Shown here: piece by piece, positions 1 through 8,655 of the stretch | How positions within the stretch are numbered: the first letter of the stretch is position 1 | Layout: each line of letters begins with the position of its first letter | NCBI RefSeq assembly: GCF_026017845.1 | Contig: NZ_CP100416.1 | Coordinates: forward strand, 9,930,711-9,994,710 | Source of the DNA: Amycolatopsis mediterranei | GTDB taxonomy: Bacteria; Actinomycetota; Actinomycetes; Mycobacteriales; Pseudonocardiaceae | Length of the DNA stretch: 64,000 bases | Direction of reading: 5' to 3' | Program-made: the position numbers and the translations under genes | The notes under the pieces: generated by a model | Database searches by the model: none | The model's input: the letters and a program-made list of their open reading frames with translations, nothing else | What the model was told of the DNA's origin: nothing

Positions 1-308
1 CGGTTCTCCGCCTCCATCTCCAGCTCGTACTCGCGCCGGGCCGCGATCTCGCGTTCCAGCTCCAGTTCGTACACAGCCTGCGCCTCGGCGACCGCGTCCT
101 CGCTCTGTGCCGCGCTCTTGCGGTACTTCACGGCGAGAAAAGCGCCGATCAGGGCGGCCCAGAGGGCCGCGACGATCCCGAGCCGGAGATAACGGAGATC
201 GTCGCTGAGCACCAGTGCGAGGGTGGCTCCGATGGCGAGGACAAAGCCGACAACAAGCCACGGCCTGCCCAGTAGGCGGCCGCGCGAGTCGTCACCCACG
301 CCGGTCAT
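1..308 (-). CDS. DUF6779-like membrane protein (3' part missing)
   Basis: The gene starts at ATG 308 on the minus strand and runs off the left end of the window, so only about 102 N-terminal residues are visible. They contain two hydrophobic segments (about residues 17-33 and 42-59), then a basic KYRK stretch, then a charged helix rich in Glu, Arg and Ala (VYELELEREIAARREYELEM) that looks like coiled coil. The pattern and its place directly after a DUF3180 gene match the DUF6779 family of Pseudonocardiales. Function is unknown. It lies 69 bp downstream of the DUF3180 gene on the same strand and may be co-transcribed with it. Confidence 0.6.
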   Translation of the reverse strand, partial: MTGVGDDSRGRLLGRPWLVVGFVLAIGATLALVLSDDLRYLRLGIVAALWAALIGAFLAVKYRKSAAQSEDAVAEAQAVYELELEREIAARREYELEMEAEN

Positions 309-377
309 GACTGACACCGTACCTGCTCGTAATCCGAACGAGACCTACTCGGTCCAGCGAGCGGTGGGATTCCAGCG

Positions 378-839
378 CTAACCGGTCGTCCCGCGGGTGC
401 GCTCACGATCGTGGTCGCGAGGGGTCCGGCAGCAGTGTTCTAGCCACAAAGCCGCTGCTACCAGGGCCGCGGAAGACACCGCGCCGACCACCGCGGCGCG
501 CGTGTCGAGCACCGCGGCGACGAGTTCGTCACGTCGGGGAAAAAGGTAGGCGAGGGCCGCGAGCCAGGCGCCCGCCATGAACGCTCCGGCGAGTGACGAA
601 GCCTTGGCGAGGGCCACCGATCGGGCGACCCCGATCGCGCCGACGACCCGGCCGTTCTTGATGCGCGACCGGACCGAGAAGGCGAGGACGACCTCGATGA
701 CGGCGAGCACGGCGAAGGTGACACCGGCGAGCAGCGGCAGCTGCGGCAGCGAGCCGTAGGCCGTCTGGAAGAGCAGGTAGCCGAGCCCGAGGCCGAGCAG
801 CCCGGCGACCACGAGGTCGCGAGGCCGGGTGAAGTGCAT
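378..839 (-). CDS. DUF3180 membrane protein
   Basis: A 153-residue protein with four predicted membrane segments (about residues 10-25, 35-55, 80-100, 113-133). Size, topology and position at the end of the folate cluster agree with the DUF3180 family, which follows folK in many actinobacteria. Its biochemical role is unknown. The start at ATG 839 faces the divergent MerR gene at 892, so the roughly 50 bp between them holds promoters for both directions. In related genomes DUF3180 directly follows folK; here the MerR gene is inserted between them on the opposite strand. Confidence 0.8.
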   Translation of the reverse strand: MHFTRPRDLVVAGLLGLGLGYLLFQTAYGSLPQLPLLAGVTFAVLAVIEVVLAFSVRSRIKNGRVVGAIGVARSVALAKASSLAGAFMAGAWLAALAYLFPRRDELVAAVLDTRAAVVGAVSSAALVAAALWLEHCCRTPRDHDRERTRGTTG

Positions 840-862
840 GCCTCAACCGTACCGTGGAAGAG

Positions 863-893
863 TTGACTCTCCACCGACTGGAGAGTTCATCAT
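863..893 (+). promoter_or_regulatory. MerR-type promoter with perfect operator dyad
   Basis: A -35 element TTGACT (863-868) is separated by 19 bp from a weak -10 CATCAT (888-893). Overlapping the spacer is a perfect 8-bp dyad, ACTCTCCA (866-873) and TGGAGAGT (879-886), with a 5-bp centre. The overlong 19-bp spacer with a dyad inside it is the hallmark of promoters activated by MerR-family proteins, so this is most likely the autoregulatory site of the gene it precedes. Transcription would start near 900, close to GTG 901, which suggests a leaderless mRNA. Confidence 0.8.
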
Positions 894-1836
894 GCGTCTT
901 GTGGGCACCACCGCGACCTTCACCATCGGCGAGCTGTCCCGGCGGACCGGCCTGCCGGTCAAGACCATCCGCTTCTACTCGGACGAAGGCCTCCTGCCGC
1001 CGACCGACCGGACGGACGCCGGCTACCGGCTCTACGACGCGGCGGCGATGGCCCGCCTGGAGCTGGTCCGCACGCTGCGGGAGCTGGGTCTCGGCCTCGC
1101 CGACGTCTCCGCCGCCCTGACCCAGTCGACGACCGTCGGCGAGCTGGCGGTCCGGCACGTCGAGGCCCTCGACGAGCAGATCCGGCGGCTGCGGCTGCGC
1201 CGGGCGGTGCTGCGCGCGGTGGCCAAGCGCAATTCCGAACTGGAGGAAGTGAACCTGATGAACCGTCTCGCGTCGATGTCCGACGAGGAGCGCAAGCGGC
1301 TGGTCGACGAGTTCTGGGACGAAATGGTCGCCGGTCTCGACGTCGACCAGGAGTTCTACCGCCGGATGCGCGCCGGAAAGCCGGAGCTGCCCGACGACCC
1401 GACACCCGAGCAGCTCGAGGCCTGGATCGAGTTCGCCGAGCTGGTCCAGGACCCCGCGTTCCGGGCCTTGATCCGCAAGATGAGCGAAACCCAGGCCCAG
1501 CAGATCCAGGACGGCGAGTTCCAGCAGCCGGCGGAGGCCTGGCGAACCCACTGGAACGAGTGGATGGCCCGCGCCCAGGAGGCTGTCGATGCCGGAGAAA
1601 CCCCGACGTCCGAACGGGGGCAAGCGCTTGCGGCCGACATCGCGGCGGCCTCCGCACGACCCGACCAGGACGCGGGCTCGGCCGAGTTCCGCAGCGAGCT
1701 GGCGGACCGCTTCGCCGCCAGCGGCGACCCGCGCGCCGAGCGCTACTGGCAGTTGCTCGCCATCATCAACGGCTGGCCGCCGGTCGCGACCACGCAGCCC
1801 GCGGTCGGTTTCATGATCGCGGCTCTGCGCGGCTGA
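892..1836 (+). CDS. MerR-family transcriptional regulator
   Basis: The N-terminal winged helix-turn-helix begins TIGELSRRTGLPVKTIRFYS, a clear MerR signature, and is followed by a dimerisation helix (about residues 80-120) and a helical C-terminal domain of about 190 residues that may bind an effector. No metal-binding cysteine cluster is present, so it is more like the drug- or stress-responsive MerR proteins than the metal sensors. ATG 892 gives 314 residues; GTG 901, three codons later, fits a leaderless transcript from the promoter at 863. The protein probably activates its own gene. A very similar operator occurs before the L11 paralogue at about 20.1 kb, so that gene may be a second target. 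Confidence 0.85.
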   Translation: MRLVGTTATFTIGELSRRTGLPVKTIRFYSDEGLLPPTDRTDAGYRLYDAAAMARLELVRTLRELGLGLADVSAALTQSTTVGELAVRHVEALDEQIRRLRLRRAVLRAVAKRNSELEEVNLMNRLASMSDEERKRLVDEFWDEMVAGLDVDQEFYRRMRAGKPELPDDPTPEQLEAWIEFAELVQDPAFRALIRKMSETQAQQIQDGEFQQPAEAWRTHWNEWMARAQEAVDAGETPTSERGQALAADIAAASARPDQDAGSAEFRSELADRFAASGDPRAERYWQLLAIINGWPPVATTQPAVGFMIAALRG

Positions 1837-2036
1837 CCGCACCGGAACGGCACTTCGGCGACGGCCCGGCGGTGATCGGTAACGGTCACTTCCGGTTCAC
1901 CGATAAGCCATCTTCGCCCACCGGCCGCTCGGGGGACCCCCGGTTTCAACGTTACTCGCGAGGACCGACAATTCCGGGTCCGCGCACCCGGGTTGTCCAC
2001 AGGGTCCGCGTGTTGTCCACAGGCCATGCCCTGGGG

Positions 2037-2528
2037 TCAGCGCAGTTCGAGGTCCGTCCGGCGGACAGTCGCCACCTCGTCCGCCGGACGGGCCTCCAGC
2101 AGTTCCGCGATCGGGCCGTGGCCCGGCAGGATCGCGTCGGGCTCGATCTCGACCCAGGGCACCAGCACGCTCGCGCGGTCCGGCGTTCCCGGGTGCGGCA
2201 GCAGCAGCTCCGGGTCCGCCGACGTCACGCCGTCCACAGTGACCACGTCGACGTCCAGCGTCCGCGGGCCCCAGTGCAGCTCGCGCACCCGGCCCGCCGC
2301 CTGCTCGGCGGCCTGACCCGTGCGCAGCCACGCCCAATGGTCGCGCGCCGGGTCGTCGACCACGCACACCGCGTTGAGGAAGTCCGGCTGGTCCTCGACG
2401 CCCCACGCCTGGGTCTCGTACACGCTCGACACCGAGACCAGCGCCGGCCGAACGGCGTCGAGCGCCGACTGGAGGAACCCCAGGCGGTCGCCGAGGTTCG
2501 AGCCCAGCGACAGCACCGCGCGGCTCAC
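2037..2528 (-). CDS. folK: 2-amino-4-hydroxy-6-hydroxymethyldihydropteridine pyrophosphokinase
   Basis: FolK transfers pyrophosphate from ATP to hydroxymethyl-dihydropterin, the step before FolP in folate synthesis. The 163-residue product has the family start LSLGSNLGDR, the pterin-loop segment YETQAWGVEDQPDFLNAV and the GPRTLDVDVV motif that carries the metal-binding Asp residues. It starts at GTG 2528, which overlaps the folB stop (GTGA), so the two genes are translationally coupled. It is the last gene of the ftsH-folE-folP-folB-folK operon. Confidence 0.95.
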   Translation of the reverse strand: MSRAVLSLGSNLGDRLGFLQSALDAVRPALVSVSSVYETQAWGVEDQPDFLNAVCVVDDPARDHWAWLRTGQAAEQAAGRVRELHWGPRTLDVDVVTVDGVTSADPELLLPHPGTPDRASVLVPWVEIEPDAILPGHGPIAELLEARPADEVATVRRTDLELR

Positions 2529-2884
2529 CGGCCGCGCCGGACCGTGACAGCGACGTCGTCGAACGTCAGCGGGATCGGGGCCGACGGTTTGTGGACCGTC
2601 ACTTCGACCGCGCTCAGGCGCTCGTCGCGCAACACCTCGTCGGCGATCCTGCCCGCGACACTCTCGATGAGGTCGTAGGGCTCGCCCGCGACGATCCCGG
2701 CCGCCAGCTCGGCCAGCTCGCCGTAGTGCAGGGTCTTGGTCAGGTCGTCCGACGCGGCGGCCGGCCCGAGGTCCAGCCACACCGTGACGTCGACGACGAA
2801 CTCCTGGCCGTCCCGCTTCTCGTGCTCGAACACGCCGTGGCGCCCGAACACGCGCAGCCCGGTCAGCGTGATCCGGTCAGCCAT
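2525..2884 (-). CDS. folB: Dihydroneopterin aldolase
   Basis: FolB cleaves dihydroneopterin to hydroxymethyl-dihydropterin and glycolaldehyde. The 119-residue protein shows the conserved GLRVFGRHGVFEHEK start, a YDLIES segment, and VTVHKPSAPI, which holds the catalytic-site Lys near the C-terminus. Its ATG (2884) overlaps the end of folP by 8 bp and its stop overlaps the GTG of folK. Length and motifs are normal for the tetrahydropterin-fold family. Confidence 0.95.
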   Translation of the reverse strand: MADRITLTGLRVFGRHGVFEHEKRDGQEFVVDVTVWLDLGPAAASDDLTKTLHYGELAELAAGIVAGEPYDLIESVAGRIADEVLRDERLSAVEVTVHKPSAPIPLTFDDVAVTVRRGR

Positions 2885-3713
2885 CCGTCCTCCATGCGGC
2901 GGCCACCGCGACCGCGTCCAGCGAAGCCCCGACCTCGTGCACGCGCACGCCCCACGCACCGGCGGCCGCGGCGAGCGCGGAAATCGCCGCGGTGGCGTCC
3001 TCCCGGCCGTCCGGCGAGCGCGGCGTGCCGTCCTTTTCGGACAGAAGACGGCCGAGGAACCTCTTGCGCGAAGCGCCGACGAGCACCGGGAAACCGAGCG
3101 AGCGCAACGAGTCCAGCCCGCGCAGCAACGCCCAGTCGTGCTCGGCGTTCTTCGCGAACCCGAGCCCGGGGTCCAGCACGATGGCGCTCTCCGCCACACC
3201 GGCCGCGAGCGCCGCGTCCACTCTGGACCGCAGTTCGGCCCGCACGTCCGCCACGACGTCCCGGTATTCGGCGAGCGCCTGCATGTCCTTGCTGTGCCCG
3301 CGCCAGTGCATCAGCACCCACGGCACCGCGGCCTCGGCCGCGACGCGCGCCATGTCCGGATCGGCCAGCCCGCCGGAGACGTCGTTGATGACGTGCGCGC
3401 CGGCTTCGAGCGCCGCGGCGGCGACGGCGGCCCGCGTGGTGTCGACCGACAGCGCGACCCCTTCGGCGGCGAGCGTCTTGATCACCGGCAGGACGCGCTG
3501 CAGTTCGGTGGCGGAGTCCACTCGGGACGCTCCCGGCCGCGTCGACTCGCCGCCGACGTCGATCAGGTCGGCGCCCCGCGCCCACATCTCGCGGGCGTGC
3601 TCCAGCGCCTGGTCGAGCCCGAGGTAGCGGCCACCATCCGAAAAGGAATCGGGCGTCACGTTCAGCACGCCCATCACGACGCACCGGCCGGGCGCGGGAA
3701 GCCCCACGCTCAC
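2877..3713 (-). CDS. folP: Dihydropteroate synthase
   Basis: FolP joins the pterin pyrophosphate made by FolK to p-aminobenzoate and is the target of sulfonamides. The 278-residue TIM-barrel protein has both signatures: MGVLNVTPDSFSDGG near the N-terminus and GGESTRPGA about 40 residues later, plus the DPGLGFAK and GASRKRFLG loops. GTG 3713 is chosen because it overlaps the folE stop and gives the usual length. The gene sits between folE and folB with overlaps on both sides. Confidence 0.95.
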   Translation of the reverse strand: MSVGLPAPGRCVVMGVLNVTPDSFSDGGRYLGLDQALEHAREMWARGADLIDVGGESTRPGASRVDSATELQRVLPVIKTLAAEGVALSVDTTRAAVAAAALEAGAHVINDVSGGLADPDMARVAAEAAVPWVLMHWRGHSKDMQALAEYRDVVADVRAELRSRVDAALAAGVAESAIVLDPGLGFAKNAEHDWALLRGLDSLRSLGFPVLVGASRKRFLGRLLSEKDGTPRSPDGREDATAAISALAAAAGAWGVRVHEVGASLDAVAVAAAWRTDG

Positions 3714-4315
3714 CGGCGCGCCCTGATGAGGTCGAGCGCCTCCGCCCGCGACGAGGGCGAGTTCTTCAACTGTCCCCGCACGGCCGAGGTGGTCGTGCGG
3801 GCGCCGGGCTTGCGGATGCCGCGCATCGCCATGCACAGGTGCTCGGCCTCGATCACCACGATGACACCGCGGGGTTCGAGCTTGCGGACGATGGCGTCGG
3901 CGACCTGCGAGGTCAGGCGCTCCTGAACCTGGGGGCGCTTGGCGTAGAGGTCGACGAGCCGGGCGAGCTTGGACAGCCCGGTGACCTTCCCGGCGGCGTT
4001 CGGGATGTACCCGACGTGCGCGACGCCGTGGAAGGGCACCAGGTGGTGTTCACACTGGCTGAACATCGGGATGTCCGTGACCAGCACCAGCTCTTCGTGG
4101 GACTCGTCGAACGTGCGGTCCAGCACCGAGTCCGGCTCGGTGTAGAGCCCCGCGAACATCTCTTGGTACGCCCGGGCGACCCGGGCGGGAGTGTCTTTGA
4201 GACCGTCCCGCTCCGGGTCTTCACCGCACGCCAAGAGGAGCTCGCGGATCGCCTTCTCCGCCCGGTCGTGGTCGAAGACCGGGCGGTCGGCGTCACTGTG
4301 GCTTGTCTGGTCCAT
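3710..4315 (-). CDS. folE: GTP cyclohydrolase I
   Basis: FolE converts GTP to dihydroneopterin triphosphate, the first step of folate synthesis. The 201-residue protein contains the zinc-site segments FSQCEHHLVPF and EAEHLCMAMRG, whose Cys and His residues match the type IB/IA catalytic zinc ligands. ATG 4315 lies 23 bp inside the end of ftsH, so folE is probably translated by coupling to ftsH. The presence of all the Cys ligands makes this a zinc-dependent FolE1 rather than the zinc-independent FolE2. Confidence 0.95.
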   Translation of the reverse strand: MDQTSHSDADRPVFDHDRAEKAIRELLLACGEDPERDGLKDTPARVARAYQEMFAGLYTEPDSVLDRTFDESHEELVLVTDIPMFSQCEHHLVPFHGVAHVGYIPNAAGKVTGLSKLARLVDLYAKRPQVQERLTSQVADAIVRKLEPRGVIVVIEAEHLCMAMRGIRKPGARTTTSAVRGQLKNSPSSRAEALDLIRARR

Positions 4316-6692
4316 CCACGTCACGACGCTCCCCCTCGCTCTGCTGGTTGCCGGCTTGGTCGGCGAACCAGCCGTGCTCACGAGGGCGTTCTTCACCGCC
4401 GGGCCGCCACGACTGGCCCGGCTGACCGCCCGGCGAGGTCGCGGGCGTCCAGCCCGGAGGGGCACCGTAGTTCGGTGGGCCGCTCTGGCCGGCCGGACCG
4501 CCCGGCTGCTGGCCGCCGTAGCTCTGCGGCCAGTGGGCCGTGCCGTTGGGGCCACCGTTCGGGCCGCCGTAGGGACGGCCGCCGTTCGGGTAGGCACCCG
4601 GCTGCGGCGGGGCGTACGGGTTCGCGTTCGGGTCCACCGGGGACGGGTACGGCGGGCCACCGGGCAGGTCGCCCGCGCCCTGGGCGGTGCCGACCGGGGT
4701 CGGCTCCGGCTTCAGGACCGGCTTCTCCTTCTCCGGCGGCGGCCACGGCTCGCCGCGCTCCATCGCCAGCTCGCCCGGGGTCTTGATCGGCGGCTTGTCC
4801 GAAGGCGTCCGCTCACCGAACTCGTTGAACACGGTGATGTGCGGGCGCTTCTCGACCGTCGCGAAGATCCGCTCCAGGTCCTTGCGGGTCAGCGTCTCCT
4901 TCTCGAGGAGCTCGATGACCAGCTCGTCGAGCACGTCGCGGTAGGTGTTGAGCACGTGCCACGCCTCGGTGTGCGCCGTCTCGATGAGCTTGCGCACCTC
5001 CTCGTCGATCTCGTGCGCCACCTCGAGCGAGTAGTCCGCCTGACGGCCGGCCGAGCGGCCGAGGAACGGGTCGCCCTGCTCCTGGCCGTACTTGACCGCG
5101 CCGAGCCGGGCGCTCATGCCGTACTCGGTGACCATCGCGCGGGCGATCTTCGTCGCCTGCTCGATGTCGGAGGACGCGCCGGTGGTGGGCTCGTGGAAGA
5201 CGAGCTCCTCCGCCGTGCGGCCACCCATCGCGAAGACCAGCCGCCCGATCATCTCGGAGCGGGTCATCAGGTCCTTGTCGTCCTCGGGGACGAGCAGCGC
5301 GTGCCCGCCCGTGCGGCCGCGCGGCAGGATCGTCAGCTTGTAGACCGGTTCGATGTCCGGCATCGCCCACGCGGCGAGCGCGTGCCCGCCCTCGTGGTAG
5401 GCCGTGATCTTCTTCTCCTTCTCGGAGATGATCCGGCTCTTGCGCGCCGGGCCGCCGACGACGCGGTCGACCGACTCCTCCAGCGCCACATCGGTGATCA
5501 CGTGCCCGTTCTGGCGGGCGGTGAGCAGCGCGGCCTCGTTGAGGACGTTCGCCAGGTCGGCGCCGGACATGCCGACGGTCCGCTTGGCCAGGCTGGTCAG
5601 GTCGGTGCCCTGGGCGATCGGCTTGCCCTTGGCGTGCACCTCGAGGATCGCCTTGCGGCCGCGCAGGTCGGGCGCGGACACCGGGATCTGCCGGTCGAAC
5701 CGGCCGGGGCGCAGCAGCGCCGGGTCGAGGATGTCGGGCCGGTTCGTCGCCGCGATCAGGATGATCCCACCGCGGGCGTCGAAGCCGTCCATCTCGACGA
5801 GCAGCTGGTTCAGCGTCTGCTCACGCTCGTCGTGCCCGCCACCGAGGCCGGCACCGCGCTGGCGGCCGACCGCGTCGATCTCGTCGACGAAGATGATGCA
5901 CGGCGCGTTCTGCTTGGCCTGTTCGAACAGGTCACGCACTCGCGACGCACCGACACCGACGAACATCTCGACGAAGTCCGAGCCGGAGATCGTGTAGAAC
6001 GGCACGCCCGCTTCGCCGGCGACGGCTCGCGCGAGCAGCGTCTTGCCGGTACCCGGCGGCCCGTAGAGCAGCACGCCCTTCGGGATCTTCGCGCCGAGCG
6101 CCTGATATCGCGCCGGGTTCTGCAGGAAGTCCTTGATCTCGTACAGCTCTTCGACGGCCTCGTCGGCGCCCGCGACGTCCCCGAAGGTCGTCTTGGGCAT
6201 GTCCTTGTTCAGCTGCTTGGCCTTGGACTTGCCGAAGTTGAGGACGCGGTTGCCGCCGCCCTGGGCGTTGTTCATCATCCACATCAGCAGGCCCAGGACG
6301 AGGGCGAGCGGGATGGCGAAGATGAGGATCTGCGTCAGCACGCCCTGCTGGGTCACCTTGGTGGTGAACTTGATCGGCTGGGCGCCGGCCTCCGTCTTGA
6401 TCAACGAATCGTAGATCGGGCGGGTGGCGTCCGCCGGGTACTGCGAAATGATCTGGGTGACCTGCTGGCCGTCGACGTCGATGGGCTTGACCAGCAGGAG
6501 CTTGAGCTGCTGTTCCTTGTCCTCGAGGCTGGCTTCCTTGACGTTGTTCGAGGTGATCTGGGAGTTCGCCACCGAGATGGGTGCCTGGGTGTACCCACGA
6601 TCACTGTCGAAGATCGTGTTGTACGCGAACAACGCCAGCAACCCCGCGACGATCCACAGCAGTGGGTTCCTGAGCACGCTCTTCCGGTTCAT
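4293..6692 (-). CDS. ftsH: ATP-dependent zinc metalloprotease FtsH
   Basis: FtsH is a membrane-anchored AAA+ protease that degrades misfolded membrane proteins and some regulators. The 799-residue protein has two N-terminal membrane segments (about 11-29 and 117-138), Walker A GPPGTGKT (211-218), Walker B IIFVDEID (266-273), the second region of homology around 310-330, and a zinc site HEGGH (433-437; the usual form is HEAGH). Residues from about 650 to the end form a Gly/Pro/Asn-rich tail typical of actinobacterial FtsH. It heads the folate operon and overlaps folE by 23 bp. The separation of ftsH from hpt by ESX genes is unusual. Confidence 0.95.
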   Translation of the reverse strand: MNRKSVLRNPLLWIVAGLLALFAYNTIFDSDRGYTQAPISVANSQITSNNVKEASLEDKEQQLKLLLVKPIDVDGQQVTQIISQYPADATRPIYDSLIKTEAGAQPIKFTTKVTQQGVLTQILIFAIPLALVLGLLMWMMNNAQGGGNRVLNFGKSKAKQLNKDMPKTTFGDVAGADEAVEELYEIKDFLQNPARYQALGAKIPKGVLLYGPPGTGKTLLARAVAGEAGVPFYTISGSDFVEMFVGVGASRVRDLFEQAKQNAPCIIFVDEIDAVGRQRGAGLGGGHDEREQTLNQLLVEMDGFDARGGIILIAATNRPDILDPALLRPGRFDRQIPVSAPDLRGRKAILEVHAKGKPIAQGTDLTSLAKRTVGMSGADLANVLNEAALLTARQNGHVITDVALEESVDRVVGGPARKSRIISEKEKKITAYHEGGHALAAWAMPDIEPVYKLTILPRGRTGGHALLVPEDDKDLMTRSEMIGRLVFAMGGRTAEELVFHEPTTGASSDIEQATKIARAMVTEYGMSARLGAVKYGQEQGDPFLGRSAGRQADYSLEVAHEIDEEVRKLIETAHTEAWHVLNTYRDVLDELVIELLEKETLTRKDLERIFATVEKRPHITVFNEFGERTPSDKPPIKTPGELAMERGEPWPPPEKEKPVLKPEPTPVGTAQGAGDLPGGPPYPSPVDPNANPYAPPQPGAYPNGGRPYGGPNGGPNGTAHWPQSYGGQQPGGPAGQSGPPNYGAPPGWTPATSPGGQPGQSWRPGGEERPREHGWFADQAGNQQSEGERRDVDGPDKPQ

Positions 6693-6893
6693 ACGACTCG
6701 GCCCTGGTGGCCTCGACCCTCCCTGGTTGGGCGGCTCCTGTGATACCCGCCATCACGATCTTGACAACCCGTGGTGCCTGAACACCTGCTCATCAGGGTA
6801 CCGTCCGCTGCCGCGTTCATCCCCTGTGAGCCTCTCGCAGGTCAACGGGCGATACCGCGCCCGGGTTCCCGGCCGGTGTCCGCGGTGGTCACG

Positions 6894-7712
6894 CTATCGC
6901 GTGCCGTCCGACACACTGCCCACCATCTCGCCCAGCCGGGTGCGCAGCGTGGCCGGGTCCGCCGGGGCCACGGTGACCCACTCGCGCCCGTCCGTACCTG
7001 CGCGGGAGAGGCTCAGGTAGCGCCCGGTCGCGGTGTCGAACCAGGCCAGCACGCGGGACCGTTGCTTGGCCCCGACCTGCGAACGGCTGTTCGCTGCCAG
7101 CTGACCGCCGCGCTGCCGGGGCTGCCCGGCGATGCGGCCGTAGGCCTCACGCGGATCGGCCGTGAGGCGCTCGCTCAGCGGAGTCCGCCGCGCCTTGCCC
7201 CGGCGCCTGTCTTCTTCCTCACCCGACGACGGCACCGGCACCCGGATCGGCGCGGTGCGCAGGGCGTCGTCCAGCGGAAGTGTGACCGACGCCTCGCTGC
7301 CGCGCGGCCCGGCCGGCAGCACCCCGACGACCGCGGAGACGAGACCGTCCGGCGGGACGTCCCGCAGCCAGATGCCGTCGGCGTCCTGGATCGCGAGCAC
7401 GCCCTTCGTCTCGTCGGCGGCCGCGAGGACACCGATCGTCGGGGCTTCGAACTGCGGGATGTGCAGCGCGTCGATGGTCAGCGGGGCGAAGGCCAGCAGG
7501 TGCAGGGCGTCCTCGATCGGCGGCGCGAGTGTGCCGCGCGGTTCGCGGATGCCGCGCGCCTTGAATTCGACGTCGACGCGGTGACGCAGCGACACGCGCT
7601 CGTTCTCGGTGGCGCCGTGCGACCGGACGATCAGCGGGTACGGCAGCTCCCCGACCCGCGCCGACTCCCAGAGGAAGTCGAACGCCAGTGGCGAGAAGAA
7701 CTCTTGCATCAT
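6894..7712 (-). CDS. EspG-family ESX secretion-associated protein
   Basis: EspG proteins are cytosolic chaperones that bind PPE partners of the type VII (ESX) secretion system. This product of about 272 residues has the family N-terminus FDFLWESARVGELPYPL and the C-terminal signature WFDTATGRYLSLSRAG followed by a TVAPAD segment. It is a paralogue of the next gene (7810-8595) and the two share layout throughout. ATG codons at 7712 and 7709, and GTG 7715, are all possible starts; GGGAGAG lies just upstream. Unlike its neighbours it has its own promoter (7739-7761) of DNA-damage type. Confidence 0.85.
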   Translation of the reverse strand: MMQEFFSPLAFDFLWESARVGELPYPLIVRSHGATENERVSLRHRVDVEFKARGIREPRGTLAPPIEDALHLLAFAPLTIDALHIPQFEAPTIGVLAAADETKGVLAIQDADGIWLRDVPPDGLVSAVVGVLPAGPRGSEASVTLPLDDALRTAPIRVPVPSSGEEEDRRRGKARRTPLSERLTADPREAYGRIAGQPRQRGGQLAANSRSQVGAKQRSRVLAWFDTATGRYLSLSRAGTDGREWVTVAPADPATLRTRLGEMVGSVSDGTR

Positions 7713-7738
7713 CACTCTCCCGGATCGGACTCTTGCCC

Positions 7739-7761
7739 AGCGTAGCCCGCAGCACCGACAA
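7739..7761 (-). promoter_or_regulatory. DNA-damage-type (RecA-NDp/PafBC) promoter
   Basis: On the minus strand TTGTCGGTG is followed by exactly 8 bp and then TACGCT. This matches the mycobacterial RecA-independent DNA-damage promoter consensus TTGTCRGTG-N8-TAnnnT, which is activated by PafBC. It lies in the 97-bp gap between the two EspG genes and points into the gene starting at 7712, with an untranslated leader of about 20 nt and a good ribosome site. The motif match is seen directly; regulation by PafBC is inferred from the family knowledge. Confidence 0.75.
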
Positions 7762-7809
7762 AACCGGACGGGTCCGGCGGCGAGCAGGGCACGTCCGGAG
7801 AACCCGGGT

Positions 7810-8595
7810 TCAGACCGCGCTGGTGGTCGCGGCTCCGGCGAGCATCTCGCCGAGGCGGTGGCGCAACGTGGCGGCGTCGGCCGGGGCGATGGTGATCCAG
7901 TCCCGGCCGTCGCGGCCGCGGGTGGCCTGGGTGAAGTAGCGGCCGGTCTCGGTGTCGAACCAGCTCAGGACCGGTGTGCGGGTGCGCGCGCCCATCCGGG
8001 TGCGGGCGTTGGCGCCGATCTGGCCGCCGCGCAGCCGCGGCTGGGCGTGCAGCCGGGCCAGCGCCTTGCGGTCCTCGTCGGCCGACGAGCGCTCGTCGCC
8101 GTTGCCGCGGCGCTGCAGGAAGTCGACGCCCGGCGCGCCGACCAGCTGCTCCAGCGGCACCGTGACCGACCTTTCGGTCCCGCGCGGGCCACCGGGCAGC
8201 AGCGAGACGATCGCGCTCGCGAGCCCGTCGGCCGGGCACGGCTGCAGGTGCAGGCCGCGGGTGTCCTGCACGGCCAGCAGGCCCTGGCCGCCCAGCACGC
8301 CGGCGACCGCGAGCAGCGCCTGGGCGTCCGGGGCGATCAGCTGGACGGCGTCCAGGCTCAGCTCGGGGGCGGCCAGCACGCCGAAGTAGTCCTCGATGTG
8401 CGGCTCGGGCCGGCCGCGGCCGTCGGCGAGACCGCGCGCGGTGAGCCCCTCCAACGTGCGGCGGCGCAGCAGCGCCCGCTCGTCGACGGTCGCGCCGTGC
8501 GACGGGATCTTGAACGGGTACGGCAGCTCGCCCAGCCCGGCCGACTCCCACAGGAAGTCGACCTCGACCGGGGTGAGCAGCTCAGCGTTCGGCAT
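7810..8595 (-). CDS. EspG-family ESX secretion-associated protein
   Basis: A 261-residue paralogue of the adjacent EspG gene. The N-terminus reads VEVDFLWESAGLGELPYPFK and the C-terminus has WFDTETGRYFTQATRG and WITIAPADAATLRHRL, all typical of the EspG fold. It lies 60 bp downstream of the PPE-like gene on the same strand, so it is probably the dedicated cytosolic chaperone of that PPE-like protein. The start is ATG 8595, preceded by an AGGAGAA-like site on the minus strand (CCCCCAGGAG in the + orientation region is not it; the minus strand reads GGGGGTGGCTCG, so the ribosome site is weak). Confidence 0.85.
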   Translation of the reverse strand: MPNAELLTPVEVDFLWESAGLGELPYPFKIPSHGATVDERALLRRRTLEGLTARGLADGRGRPEPHIEDYFGVLAAPELSLDAVQLIAPDAQALLAVAGVLGGQGLLAVQDTRGLHLQPCPADGLASAIVSLLPGGPRGTERSVTVPLEQLVGAPGVDFLQRRGNGDERSSADEDRKALARLHAQPRLRGGQIGANARTRMGARTRTPVLSWFDTETGRYFTQATRGRDGRDWITIAPADAATLRHRLGEMLAGAATTSAV

Positions 8596-8655
8596 CGAGC
8601 CACCCCCAGGAGAAACCGGACCGGGCCCGCGGTGAGCGTGCCCGGTCCGAACGGA

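Noticed and set aside
4191..6743. Very long open frame on the + strand across ftsH
   Set aside because: It is antisense to ftsH, whose every family motif is intact; long shadow frames are usual in high-GC DNA.
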